A stretch of DNA of 64,000 nucleotides from Aurantibacter sp034110465 (GTDB taxonomy: Bacteria; Bacteroidota; Bacteroidia; Flavobacteriales; Flavobacteriaceae). Below are positions 7,707-15,573 of the stretch, piece after piece (the first letter of the stretch is position 1; the number at the start of each line of letters is the position of its first letter). The translations under genes and the position numbers were made by a program. The notes below the pieces were generated by a model. The model saw nothing but the letters and a program-made list of their open reading frames with translations. It searched no databases and was not told the origin of the DNA. The DNA lies in the NCBI GenBank assembly GCA_034110465.1, contig JAWUZD010000011.1:11904-75903 (forward strand), read 5' to 3'.

Positions 7707-9095
7707 TTACAAATTAGCAATCACTTTAATTTCTGCAATAATCTTATCGGCTAAAGCATCTGCTTCTACTTGGGATTTTGCTTCGGTATATATTCTAATA
7801 ATTGGTTCTGTATTACTTTTACGTAAATGCGCCCAACTCTCAGAGAAATCTATTTTAACACCATCAATAGTTGTTAAATCTTCATTTTTATAACGTGCTT
7901 CCATAGCAACTAAAATAGCATCAACATCTAAACTAGGTGTTAATTGTATTTTCTTTTTACTCATAAAATAACTCGTGTATGTTTTACGTAAGTCACTTAC
8001 TGCCATTTTCTTTTCAGCTAATAAACTTAAAAACAAAGCCACACCAACTAAAGCGTCTCGTCCATAATGAGAATCGGGATAGATAATTCCTCCATTTCCT
8101 TCGCCACCAATTACAGCGTTATTCTTTTTCATTAAGTTAACTACGTTAACTTCTCCAACAGCACTTGCTTCGTAAGTTCCGCCATGCTTTTCAGTTACAT
8201 CACGTAAAGCTCTTGTAGAACTCATATTACTTACGGTATTTCCTGGATTTTTACTTAACACGTAATCTGCACAAGCCACAAGTGTGTATTCTTCTCCAAA
8301 CATTTCACCATTTTCGTCCATAAACGCTAAACGATCTACATCTGGATCTACTACAATACCAAAATCGGCATTATGTTTTTTAACTTCTTCAGACAAGTCG
8401 CCTAAATGTTCTTTTAAAGGTTCTGGATTATGTGGAAAATGACCTGTTGGATCACAATATAATTTCACAGCTTCTACACCTAAAGCTTCTAATAATAAAG
8501 GAATAGCAATTCCTCCAGTACTATTTACGCCATCTACAACCACTTTAAAATTACAAGCTTCAATAGCACTTTTGTTTACTAAAGGTAAATCTAAAACTTC
8601 GCCTATATGGATATCTATATAAGCATCGTTTATAGTAATTTTCCCTAAATCGTCTACATCTGCAAACTCCATAGCATCAGATTCTGCAATATCTAAAATT
8701 TTAGCACCTTCAATAGCATTTAAAAATTCGCCCCTAGCATCTAACAATTTTAGCGCATTCCATTGTTTTGGATTATGACTTGCTGTTAAAATAATTCCGC
8801 CATCTGCATGTTCCATTGGCACAGCTAATTCTACCGTTGGTGTTGTAGATAAGCCTAAATCTATAACGTGAATTCCTAAACCTACTAAAGTATTCATTAC
8901 TAAATTCTGAATCATATCTCCAGAAATACGTGCATCTCTACCAACTACAACACGATATGTTTCTTTATCTAATTGTTGTTTTAACCAAGTTCCATAAGCA
9001 CTTGCAAATTTAACCGCATCTATTGGTGTAAGGTTCTCGCCTACTTTTCCTCCAATAGTTCCTCGTATTCCTGAAATTGATTTTATAAGTGTCAT
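7707..9095 (-). CDS. glmM: Phosphoglucosamine mutase GlmM
   Basis: It converts glucosamine-6-phosphate to glucosamine-1-phosphate for UDP-GlcNAc, feeding peptidoglycan and lipid A synthesis. The 462 residues cover the four domains of the alpha-D-phosphohexomutase family: the phosphoserine loop TASHNPKQWNALKL (Ser106), the metal loop DPDVDRLAF (~residue 250), the sugar loop GEGNGG and a C-terminal phosphate loop (RKSNTEPIIRIY). The WNALK form of the first loop is usual in Bacteroidota. Some relatives act on glucose or mannose phosphates, so GlmM is the best but not the only reading. It has its own promoter box at 9122-9129 and reads into the aminotransferase gene. Confidence 0.88.
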   Translation of the reverse strand: MTLIKSISGIRGTIGGKVGENLTPIDAVKFASAYGTWLKQQLDKETYRVVVGRDARISGDMIQNLVMNTLVGLGIHVIDLGLSTTPTVELAVPMEHADGGIILTASHNPKQWNALKLLDARGEFLNAIEGAKILDIAESDAMEFADVDDLGKITINDAYIDIHIGEVLDLPLVNKSAIEACNFKVVVDGVNSTGGIAIPLLLEALGVEAVKLYCDPTGHFPHNPEPLKEHLGDLSEEVKKHNADFGIVVDPDVDRLAFMDENGEMFGEEYTLVACADYVLSKNPGNTVSNMSSTRALRDVTEKHGGTYEASAVGEVNVVNLMKKNNAVIGGEGNGGIIYPDSHYGRDALVGVALFLSLLAEKKMAVSDLRKTYTSYFMSKKKIQLTPSLDVDAILVAMEARYKNEDLTTIDGVKIDFSESWAHLRKSNTEPIIRIYTEAKSQVEADALADKIIAEIKVIANL

Positions 9096-9121
9096 ATATC
9101 TATTATTCTAATGATTGTAGA

Positions 9122-9129
9122 CAAATATA
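9122..9129 (-). promoter_or_regulatory. Promoter -7 box of glmM
   Basis: The reverse strand reads TATATTTG, a perfect TAnnTTTG match, 26 bases upstream of the glmM ATG. No clear TTG lies 19 bases further upstream. Confidence 0.6.
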
Positions 9130-9176
9130 ATATTTCAAAACGGGAATTAATCATTACTAATTTGTAATTTCGGTTT

Positions 9177-9788
9177 ATGAACTATTTAGCCCACATATAT
9201 TTATCTGAAAATGATGAAAAAGTAACCATTGGAAACTTTATTTCGGATAGTATTAGAGGAAAAAACTATTTAAATTATCCTAAAGAAATTCAAGTTGGTA
9301 TTTTACTACATCGTGAGATTGATACTTTTACAGATGCGCATCCTATTGTAAGGCAAAGCACTAAAAGATTACATGAAAATTATGGGCATTATGCAGGTGT
9401 TATTGTAGATGTGTTTTACGATCATTTTTTAGCAAAAAACTGGAGCTACTACTCTACTATTCCATTAGATGAATTTATTCAGGACTTCTACACCAATTTA
9501 ACAAATCATAAAGCTATTTTACCAAAACGCATTCAGGAATTTATGCCTTATATGATTGAAGATAATTGGATACTTAGCTATAAAGATTTAGATGGCATAC
9601 AACAAGTTTTAGAAGGTATAAACCGACGAACAAAATACCGCTCTAAAATGAATCTAGCCCTAAAAGAATTACAAGAGTTTTATGCTGAATTTGAAACTGA
9701 ATTCAATTTGTTTTTTAAAGAATTAATTGAGTTAACAACAGTAAAACATAACGAAATAAAAGAAAGAATTTATGCAACCAGTTTATGA
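9177..9788 (+). CDS. ACP phosphodiesterase (AcpH-like)
   Basis: A 203-residue protein of the ACP phosphodiesterase family (PF04336). Members hydrolyse the 4'-phosphopantetheine prosthetic group from acyl carrier protein. The family N-terminus MNYLAHIYLS and the metal-ligand style motifs GNFISDSIRG, LHREIDTFTDAHP and DVFYDHFLAKNW are present, with the His and Asp residues expected of an HD-like hydrolase. Length matches E. coli AcpH (193). It overlaps the next gene by 17 bases, so translation is probably coupled. The upstream sequence holds only a TAATTTCG box (one mismatch to TAnnTTTG) immediately before the ATG, suggesting a very short leader. Confidence 0.88.
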   Translation: MNYLAHIYLSENDEKVTIGNFISDSIRGKNYLNYPKEIQVGILLHREIDTFTDAHPIVRQSTKRLHENYGHYAGVIVDVFYDHFLAKNWSYYSTIPLDEFIQDFYTNLTNHKAILPKRIQEFMPYMIEDNWILSYKDLDGIQQVLEGINRRTKYRSKMNLALKELQEFYAEFETEFNLFFKELIELTTVKHNEIKERIYATSL

Positions 9789-10668
9789 TTGTGTGGTTTT
9801 AACCGACCAACGTTATTTAGAAAAAAAAGAAGATCTTTATTCTCAAAACATTTTTCTTGAAGATAATTTAGTACTTCAAGCTTTAAAAGATGAAGGTTTA
9901 AATGCCATAAGGTTAGCTTGGGATGACTCCAATTTTAATTGGGAAACCACAAGGACTATTATATTTAGAACCACTTGGGATTATTTTGACCGTTTTGATG
10001 AGTTCTCTATTTGGTTACAAAAAGTATCTACACAAACACGACTTTTAAATAGTGAAAACATTATTAGATGGAACATAGATAAACATTATTTAAAAGATTT
10101 ACAGGCCAAAAACATAACTATTGCTGAAACCTTTTTTGTTGAAAAAGGCAACACTAAAACCTTAGCGCAACTACACCAAGAATTAGGTTGGAAAGAAACC
10201 GTTTTAAAACCGTGTATTTCTGGAGCTGCAAGACATACATATAAACTTAATGCAGAAAACTTACAGCAACATGAACCCATTTTTAAAACTTTAATAGCCA
10301 AAGAAAGCCTAATGCTACAACCTTTTCAATACAATATTGTAGAAAAAGGAGAAATAAGTTTGATGATTTTTAATGGAAAATTCACCCACGCAGTTTTAAA
10401 GAAAGCTAAAGCAGGAGATTTTAGAGTTCAAGACGATTTTGGCGGAAGTATTCACGATTACACACCAACAAATGAAGAAATCACCTTTGCTGAAAAAGCT
10501 GTAAAAGCTTGTATAGAATTACCCATTTACGCCAGAGTAGATATTTTTGAAGACAACAATGGAAACATAGCGTTATCCGAATTAGAGCTAATTGAACCCG
10601 AATTATGGTTTAGAAAAAATCCTGAAGCCGCAACTATTTTAGCTAATGCTATTGCGAATTTAATATAA
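9772..10668 (+). CDS. ATP-grasp domain protein
   Basis: A 298-residue protein with an ATP-grasp layout: an N-terminal Rossmann-like part (YDCVVLTDQRYL; IIFRTTWDYFDR), then the central ATP-binding region (ETVLKPCISGAARHTYKL; LMLQPFQYNIVEKGEISLMI) and a C-terminal metal region (YARVDIFEDNNGNIALSELE) with the acidic residues expected for Mg. The closest remembered relatives are RimK/glutathione-synthetase-like and DcsG-like proteins that join a carboxylate to an amine. The substrate is unknown. It overlaps the AcpH-like gene by 17 bases and starts at an ATG inside it, so the two are one transcription unit. Confidence 0.8.
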   Translation: MQPVYDCVVLTDQRYLEKKEDLYSQNIFLEDNLVLQALKDEGLNAIRLAWDDSNFNWETTRTIIFRTTWDYFDRFDEFSIWLQKVSTQTRLLNSENIIRWNIDKHYLKDLQAKNITIAETFFVEKGNTKTLAQLHQELGWKETVLKPCISGAARHTYKLNAENLQQHEPIFKTLIAKESLMLQPFQYNIVEKGEISLMIFNGKFTHAVLKKAKAGDFRVQDDFGGSIHDYTPTNEEITFAEKAVKACIELPIYARVDIFEDNNGNIALSELELIEPELWFRKNPEAATILANAIANLI

Positions 10669-10727
10669 CGATTTGTAAATTTGAAAATGTGTCAATTGAG
10701 AATCTACTAAATTACAAACTAAAATGC

Positions 10728-10752
10728 TAGTTCGAGAGCAGTCGAGAACTTG
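10728..10752. repeat. Flavobacterial intergenic dyad repeat (single copy here)
   Basis: TAGTTCGAGAGCAGTCGAGA followed by ACTTG resembles, from memory, a GC-richer intergenic repeat found many times in marine flavobacterial genomes (around a TTCTCGACTGCGCTCGAACT core). It has two TCGA elements, and its base composition stands out from the AT-rich surroundings. Only one copy lies in this window. Confidence 0.4.
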
Positions 10753-10784
10753 AGATTAAGTTCAAGTAGAAATTTATTTTAATT

Positions 10785-11546
10785 ATGAAAAAACCTTTTA
10801 CTTTTAAACGACTTCTTAAAATAGTAGCAGGAATTATTATATTCTTTACGTTACCAACTGCACTATTATTTGGTTATGTCTATTTTAAATATAATGAAGA
10901 CTTACCAATTTCTAAACCAAGTATAGAAGCAGATGTTTTAGCTAAAAAAATGTTAGACGCTTTAGATTATAACGCTTATAAAAATACTGATTATATAGAA
11001 TTTACTTTTAAAAATAGGCATCATTACAAATGGCATAAATTAGAAAATACCTGCGAAGTCTATTGGAAAAATTTTCAAGTTAACTTAGATTTATCTAACA
11101 CTAAAAACTCTACTGTTTTAGTTGGTAAACAAATTTATAACGGAATAGAAAAAGATCAATACATAAAAAAAGCATTAGACTATTTTAATAACGATACCTT
11201 TTGGTTAGTTGCGCCTTACAAGATATTCGATACTGGAACCACACGAGCTATTTCGACAAACAAAGCTGGAGAAAAAGGCTTATTAATAACTTACAGTTCT
11301 GGCGGCTCTACACCTGGCGATACTTACTTATGGCATTTAGACCAAAATAACATTCCAAAAAGTTTCCAAATGTGGACCAGTATTATACCAATACAAGGTT
11401 TCCCTGCATCTTGGGACAATTGGACAAGAACAAAATCTGGCTCGCAATTACCAACGTTTCATACATTAGGTGTTTTTGGTTTAGAACTTACCGGAATAAG
11501 AACAAGTAAGGTTGATATTCAAAAAGATGATGAAAACATTTACTAA
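10785..11546 (+). CDS. Membrane-anchored protein of unknown function
   Basis: 253 residues: a basic N-terminus, one transmembrane helix at about residues 12-31, and a mainly soluble domain presumably in the periplasm. The C-terminal half contains TYSSGGSTPGDTYLWHLD and FPASWDNWTRTKSG, rich in Gly, Trp and aromatic residues, which suggests a beta-rich fold. No catalytic motif is recognised. It stands alone between the ATP-grasp gene (116-base gap with the dyad repeat) and a small membrane-protein gene on the same strand. Family unknown. Confidence 0.8.
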   Translation: MKKPFTFKRLLKIVAGIIIFFTLPTALLFGYVYFKYNEDLPISKPSIEADVLAKKMLDALDYNAYKNTDYIEFTFKNRHHYKWHKLENTCEVYWKNFQVNLDLSNTKNSTVLVGKQIYNGIEKDQYIKKALDYFNNDTFWLVAPYKIFDTGTTRAISTNKAGEKGLLITYSSGGSTPGDTYLWHLDQNNIPKSFQMWTSIIPIQGFPASWDNWTRTKSGSQLPTFHTLGVFGLELTGIRTSKVDIQKDDENIY

Positions 11547-11567
11547 CTTCTTCATTTTGTTTTTTTT

Positions 11568-12040
11568 CTTATAACTTCGTTTAATAATTTAGCACAAATT
11601 ATTTATTGATAAACACTAAGAGCATAACTAAAAATTTAACAAATGGAAAAACAATGGCTTTTATTAATTACAATACTACTTTTCTTAATTTTTACTTTTC
11701 TTTTTTGGAAACTAACGAGTCGTAATGCTAAAAAAGGATATGGTACAAAGATGTGGAAACATTGGCCAACAAGATTATCATATTGGCAAGCTGCAATATT
11801 ATATAGTATGGGACTTACAGCTATTACAATGTTTATTTTAAAGTGGACAACTATTTTAGACTTTTGAGAATCAAATATCCAATTGGAATAGATGTTTCAA
11901 TATTCAATTATAACCTAATCTTATTAAAATCATTTACAACGAAAAATAAATATGTAATATATTAATTTGAATTAATTTTTTTACATATTAGATAACTTGA
12001 CTTTTTTATTTAATTTTTATAACTTCGTTTAACGATTTTT
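11568..12040 (+). repeat. Two copies of a TATAACTTCGTTTAA sequence flanking the small membrane-protein gene
   Basis: CTTATAACTTCGTTTAATAA (from 11568) and a near copy TTATAACTTCGTTTAACGAT (from 12017) share an exact 15-mer and T-rich 5' flanks. They lie on either side of the 11643-11867 gene. Possibly a duplicated leader or a small dispersed repeat. Confidence 0.4.
11643..11867 (+). CDS. Small two-helix membrane protein, unknown function
   Basis: 74 residues with two hydrophobic helices (about 5-23 and 50-68) joined by a basic loop containing KKGYGTKMWKHWPTRLSYWQ. The start is an ATG preceded by an A-rich stretch (AAAAATTTAACAA). No family is recognised. The tidy membrane topology and charged loop argue that it is a real gene rather than a chance frame. 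Confidence 0.65.
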   Translation: MEKQWLLLITILLFLIFTFLFWKLTSRNAKKGYGTKMWKHWPTRLSYWQAAILYSMGLTAITMFILKWTTILDF

Positions 12041-12063
12041 TTACATCTTAAAAAAAACAACGG

Positions 12064-12813
12064 TTAGTTACAAAGTAATAACATATCTTCTAGAGAACCA
12101 TTAAAGTAATTTCCATCTACGTGACTTTCTATTCCATTTATTACCATTTTCTCGGAAAATTGGTGGAATTTCCAATCAATATCTTTTAGCTTGCTGTTTT
12201 TAGAGTAAGATGCAATCCATAACGGATAATCTTTAATATAACCTTTTAAATAATCGTTATAATAAGACAAACCTGTGTAAATTATTGGTTTCTTTCCATA
12301 CTTGGCTTCGGCTAATTTTAACCAATTTAAAACACCAACACGCATATTTTCTTCACCGTAAGGACTTTTTTCTTCAATATCTAAAACAGGTGTAAAATCG
12401 CCTTTATTAAGCGCTACTTTATTTGAGAAATTCTCGAATTGCAGCGAAGAACTTTCACTTGGTCTATAATAATGGTAAGCACCACGAATAAAATGATGCT
12501 TTTTAGCATTTTCCCAATTTCGTTTAAAATGCTTATCTGTTCCGTCTTTACCCATTGTAGCACGGAAAAACATAAACTTTATGGGATGTTTTGAGTTATT
12601 AATTTCGTCCCAATCTAAAACACCATTGTAATGCGATAAGTCTATTCCAAAAGCATATTTAGAATTTGACAGCTTTAAGTTTTCAATATTACCGTTTTTA
12701 TAATTTGTAACATAATAACGATTTGAAATGTCTGCAACAATATAACCCGCTAAAATAACGACTAAAGCTATTAGAAATTTATTATAATTGGTATAAGCTA
12801 TTTTTTGCTTCAA
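12064..12813 (-). CDS. GH25 family lysozyme (muramidase), membrane anchored
   Basis: A 249-residue glycoside hydrolase of family 25, cutting the MurNAc-GlcNAc bond of peptidoglycan. An N-terminal membrane helix (~12-30) is followed by the GH25 barrel: GIDLSHYNG carries the first catalytic-site Asp, and PVLDIEE supplies the Asp-x-Glu pair. FMFFRATMGKDGTDKHF and PIIYTGLSYYNDYL are typical strands. It ends the pssA-terC-lysozyme run; the gap to terC is 6 bases. The likely role is cell-wall remodelling from the periplasmic face of the inner membrane rather than a phage enzyme, as no phage genes are nearby. Confidence 0.9.
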   Translation of the reverse strand: MKQKIAYTNYNKFLIALVVILAGYIVADISNRYYVTNYKNGNIENLKLSNSKYAFGIDLSHYNGVLDWDEINNSKHPIKFMFFRATMGKDGTDKHFKRNWENAKKHHFIRGAYHYYRPSESSSLQFENFSNKVALNKGDFTPVLDIEEKSPYGEENMRVGVLNWLKLAEAKYGKKPIIYTGLSYYNDYLKGYIKDYPLWIASYSKNSKLKDIDWKFHQFSEKMVINGIESHVDGNYFNGSLEDMLLLCN

Positions 12814-12819
12814 TTAAAA

Positions 12820-13617
12820 CTATTGTTTCTTATCTTCTTTAATTAATTTTTTCTGATATCTACCTTGAACCACATCAATAACTACAAGAATTACAATAAC
12901 AAAATAGAACGTTGTTTTACTCATTGGAACAATATGTTCTCCAAAAAACTCTAAATGTGCCAAATGTCCGCCTTCGGTTAACAACATAATCCCAACAATA
13001 AATAGAATAAATAAACCTAAAACCTCATACATTCTGTTTTTAGCTAAGAATGTAGAAATTCTATCGGCTAGAAATAACATTAGTAATCCGCTACAAACAA
13101 TAGCAATTGCCATAATTATAAAAGCTATAGTAGAATTTTCAATTTCGCTAGTTAAGCCAATTGCAGCTAAAATAGAATCGAAAGAGAATACTAAATTCAT
13201 TATAACAATACTAATAATTGCAGATCTTGCTGTTTTTGTTCGCTTATTACCTTCAACATCTTGACCTAAATCGTCTAAAGCAATCATATGCCAAATTTCC
13301 TTGATTGCGGTATACAGAATAAATCCACCACCAAGTAATACAATAATACTATGTCCGTTAAATTGAAATTTAAACACATCACCAATACTACCTGTTAAAA
13401 AATCAAACGGTTCTTGGAAGAAATCTATAATAGAAACTAAAACAAAAAGCAATACAACTCTTAGAACAATAGCTATTAAAATTCCGATTTTTCTAACTCG
13501 CGGTTGATCTGCTACAGGAGCTTTTTTAGATTCTAAAGAAATATAAAGTAAGTTATCAAACCCTAAAACAGCTTGAAGCATAACTAACATTAATAAGGTA
13601 AAAAGGTATTCTAACAT
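12820..13617 (-). CDS. TerC family integral membrane protein
   Basis: 265 residues with about seven membrane helices. The two signature acidic helices are present: QAVLGFDNLLYISL near the start and VFSFDSILAAIGLT in the second half. TerC proteins have been linked to tellurite resistance and, in several bacteria, to manganese export that metalates exported enzymes. The sequence alone does not separate these. It lies between pssA (10-base gap) and the lysozyme gene (6-base gap), consistent with one envelope operon. Confidence 0.9.
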   Translation of the reverse strand: MLEYLFTLLMLVMLQAVLGFDNLLYISLESKKAPVADQPRVRKIGILIAIVLRVVLLFVLVSIIDFFQEPFDFLTGSIGDVFKFQFNGHSIIVLLGGGFILYTAIKEIWHMIALDDLGQDVEGNKRTKTARSAIISIVIMNLVFSFDSILAAIGLTSEIENSTIAFIIMAIAIVCSGLLMLFLADRISTFLAKNRMYEVLGLFILFIVGIMLLTEGGHLAHLEFFGEHIVPMSKTTFYFVIVILVVIDVVQGRYQKKLIKEDKKQ

Positions 13618-13627
13618 AATGAATTGG

Positions 13628-14374
13628 TTATTTAGATAGTGTTGACAATAAAATATAAAGTAATATAATTAATGGGATTGCTGCAAAATGAAGTACAATT
13701 AATAGTACAACGCATAGTATTAAAAACACGTAACGTATTATATTATTTTTAAAACTATAATCTTTAAATTTTAAAGCAAAAAGCTTAATATTTGAAGTCA
13801 ATATATAACAACTAAATAAGGTTAACCCAATTAAAAACCATTGATTTAAAATTATAGAATTTATTAAATCATTGTTCTGAAATTCCATAATTAAAGGCAA
13901 AGACATAATTAGCAAAGTGTTTGCTGGAGTTGGCAAACCTTTAAAATAATCTTGTTGTTCTACATCTACATTAAATTTTGCTAACCTATATGCAGATGCA
14001 CACGTTACAAACAAACCTATTAGTGGTAATAATGAGGCTTTAAATCCTGCAAAATGAAACATATCGTTCCATTCTGTAGCGGTTTCATTAAAGGCTGGTG
14101 CATCTATAGATAAACCAATTAGCTTAAATAGTATTATTCCTGGTACTAATCCGCTAGTTACCATATCTGCTAAAGAGTCTAATTGCAAACCTATTTCGGA
14201 AGAAACGTTAAATTTTCTAGCAAAAAAACCATCGAAAAAATCAAAAAATATACCTAGAAATACAAAAAATGCAGCTAATACAAAACTATTATTTACAGCA
14301 AAGAGTACGGCTATACTTCCGCAAAACAAATTTAATAAAGTTATAAAGTTAGGAATGTATTTTTTAATATCCAT
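13628..14374 (-). CDS. pssA: CDP-diacylglycerol--serine O-phosphatidyltransferase
   Basis: It makes phosphatidylserine, the precursor of phosphatidylethanolamine, at the inner membrane. 248 residues with about seven to eight membrane helices. The CDP-alcohol phosphotransferase motif DGx2ARx8Gx3Dx3D is complete (DGFFARKF, then G and DSLAD about 8 residues on). The N-terminus KKYIPNFITLLNLFCGSIAV is characteristic of the type II PssA found in Bacillus and Bacteroidota. First gene of the pssA-terC-lysozyme run. Confidence 0.92.
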   Translation of the reverse strand: MDIKKYIPNFITLLNLFCGSIAVLFAVNNSFVLAAFFVFLGIFFDFFDGFFARKFNVSSEIGLQLDSLADMVTSGLVPGIILFKLIGLSIDAPAFNETATEWNDMFHFAGFKASLLPLIGLFVTCASAYRLAKFNVDVEQQDYFKGLPTPANTLLIMSLPLIMEFQNNDLINSIILNQWFLIGLTLFSCYILTSNIKLFALKFKDYSFKNNIIRYVFLILCVVLLIVLHFAAIPLIILLYILLSTLSK

Positions 14375-14492
14375 TTTGTGTTCTTTTTTGTAAAAATAAC
14401 AAACTATTTACGTCTAAAACAAACATAATACAATATAGTATTAATTTTGAAGTTTAATATGTTGAAAAAATGTGTCATCTTTGTAAAAAAAA

Positions 14493-15572
14493 TTGCAATT
14501 GAATCTTAAAATAAGTCTATTCTTAGTTTTTATAAACTTATCTCTAAATGCGCAATCTGTAAGAAAATATTCTAACGAATTTATGAATATTGGTGTAGAT
14601 GCTGCTGCTTTAGGTATGAGCAATGCTGTAGTTGCTAAGTCTATGGATGTAAATTCTGGCTATTGGAATCCTGCCGGTTTAGCAAAATTAGAAGACAAGC
14701 AAATTGCACTAATGCACTCTAGTTATTTTGCTAACATTGCAAATTACGATTACGCTGCCTTTGCAATGCCTTTAGATGATGGTAAAAGTGCGATTGGAGT
14801 TAGTTTGATTCGTTTTGCAGTTGATGATATTTTAGACACTACAGAGTTAATAGACGACCAAGGAAACGTAAATTACGATAGAATTAAATTGTTTTCTACA
14901 GCAGATTATGGTGTAACATTTTCGTACGCAAGACATTTACCTATTGAAGGTTTATATTATGGTGTTAACGCCAAAATAATTAGACGTATTATTGGAGACT
15001 TTGGATCTTCTTGGGGTTTTGGATTAGACGCAGCACTTCAGTTTGAAAATGAAAACAATTGGAAGTTTGGTATTATGGCAAGAGATATTACTACAACTTA
15101 TAACAATTGGGCTTTTGATGAAGAAGCCTTTGCAAGAGTACAAAATGCAGTTGAAGGACAAAATCAAGAATTACCAGAAACTACAGAAATTACAATTCCT
15201 AAACTTCAAATTGGAATGAGTAAGAAATTTATTTTTAGACATGATTATAGTGTAGAAGGTGAATTTGATATAAATATGCGCTTTGCACAAACTAACGATA
15301 TTTTTTCTACTAAAAGTGTAAGTATAAATCCGGCATTAGGATTTGAATTTGGCTATATAGATATGGTTTATATAAGAACTGGTGTTGGAAATTTTCAACG
15401 TGAATTACAGTTCGATAATTCCGAAAGAACCTCTTTTCAGCCAAGTTTAGGATTAGGTTTTAAATATAAAGGTGTACATATTGATTATGCCTTTACAGAT
15501 ATTGGAGACCAGAGTGTAGCCTTATATTCTAATGTATTTTCTCTAAAATTAGATTTTAGCTTATTTAGATAA
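14493..15572 (+). CDS. PorV/PorQ family outer membrane beta-barrel protein
   Basis: 359 residues: a signal peptide (LKISLFLVFINLSLNAQS) and a beta barrel of the PorV/PorQ/FadL-like family. The N-terminal mature part FMNIGVDAAALGMSNAVVA and the GYWNPAGLA motif are typical. PorV shuttles cargo in the type IX secretion system; paralogues such as this may do the same or have other barrel roles. No in-frame ATG precedes the signal peptide: the frame opens after a TGA at 14463, and the only plausible starts are TTG at 14493 or 14499. I keep 14493. The DUF4105 gene follows after one base, forming an operon. Confidence 0.85.
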   Translation: MQLNLKISLFLVFINLSLNAQSVRKYSNEFMNIGVDAAALGMSNAVVAKSMDVNSGYWNPAGLAKLEDKQIALMHSSYFANIANYDYAAFAMPLDDGKSAIGVSLIRFAVDDILDTTELIDDQGNVNYDRIKLFSTADYGVTFSYARHLPIEGLYYGVNAKIIRRIIGDFGSSWGFGLDAALQFENENNWKFGIMARDITTTYNNWAFDEEAFARVQNAVEGQNQELPETTEITIPKLQIGMSKKFIFRHDYSVEGEFDINMRFAQTNDIFSTKSVSINPALGFEFGYIDMVYIRTGVGNFQRELQFDNSERTSFQPSLGLGFKYKGVHIDYAFTDIGDQSVALYSNVFSLKLDFSLFR

Positions 15573-15573
15573 T

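Noticed and set aside
12064..12813. GH25 lysozyme as prophage endolysin
   Set aside because: No phage structural genes are nearby, and it lies in a run with pssA and terC and has a membrane anchor.
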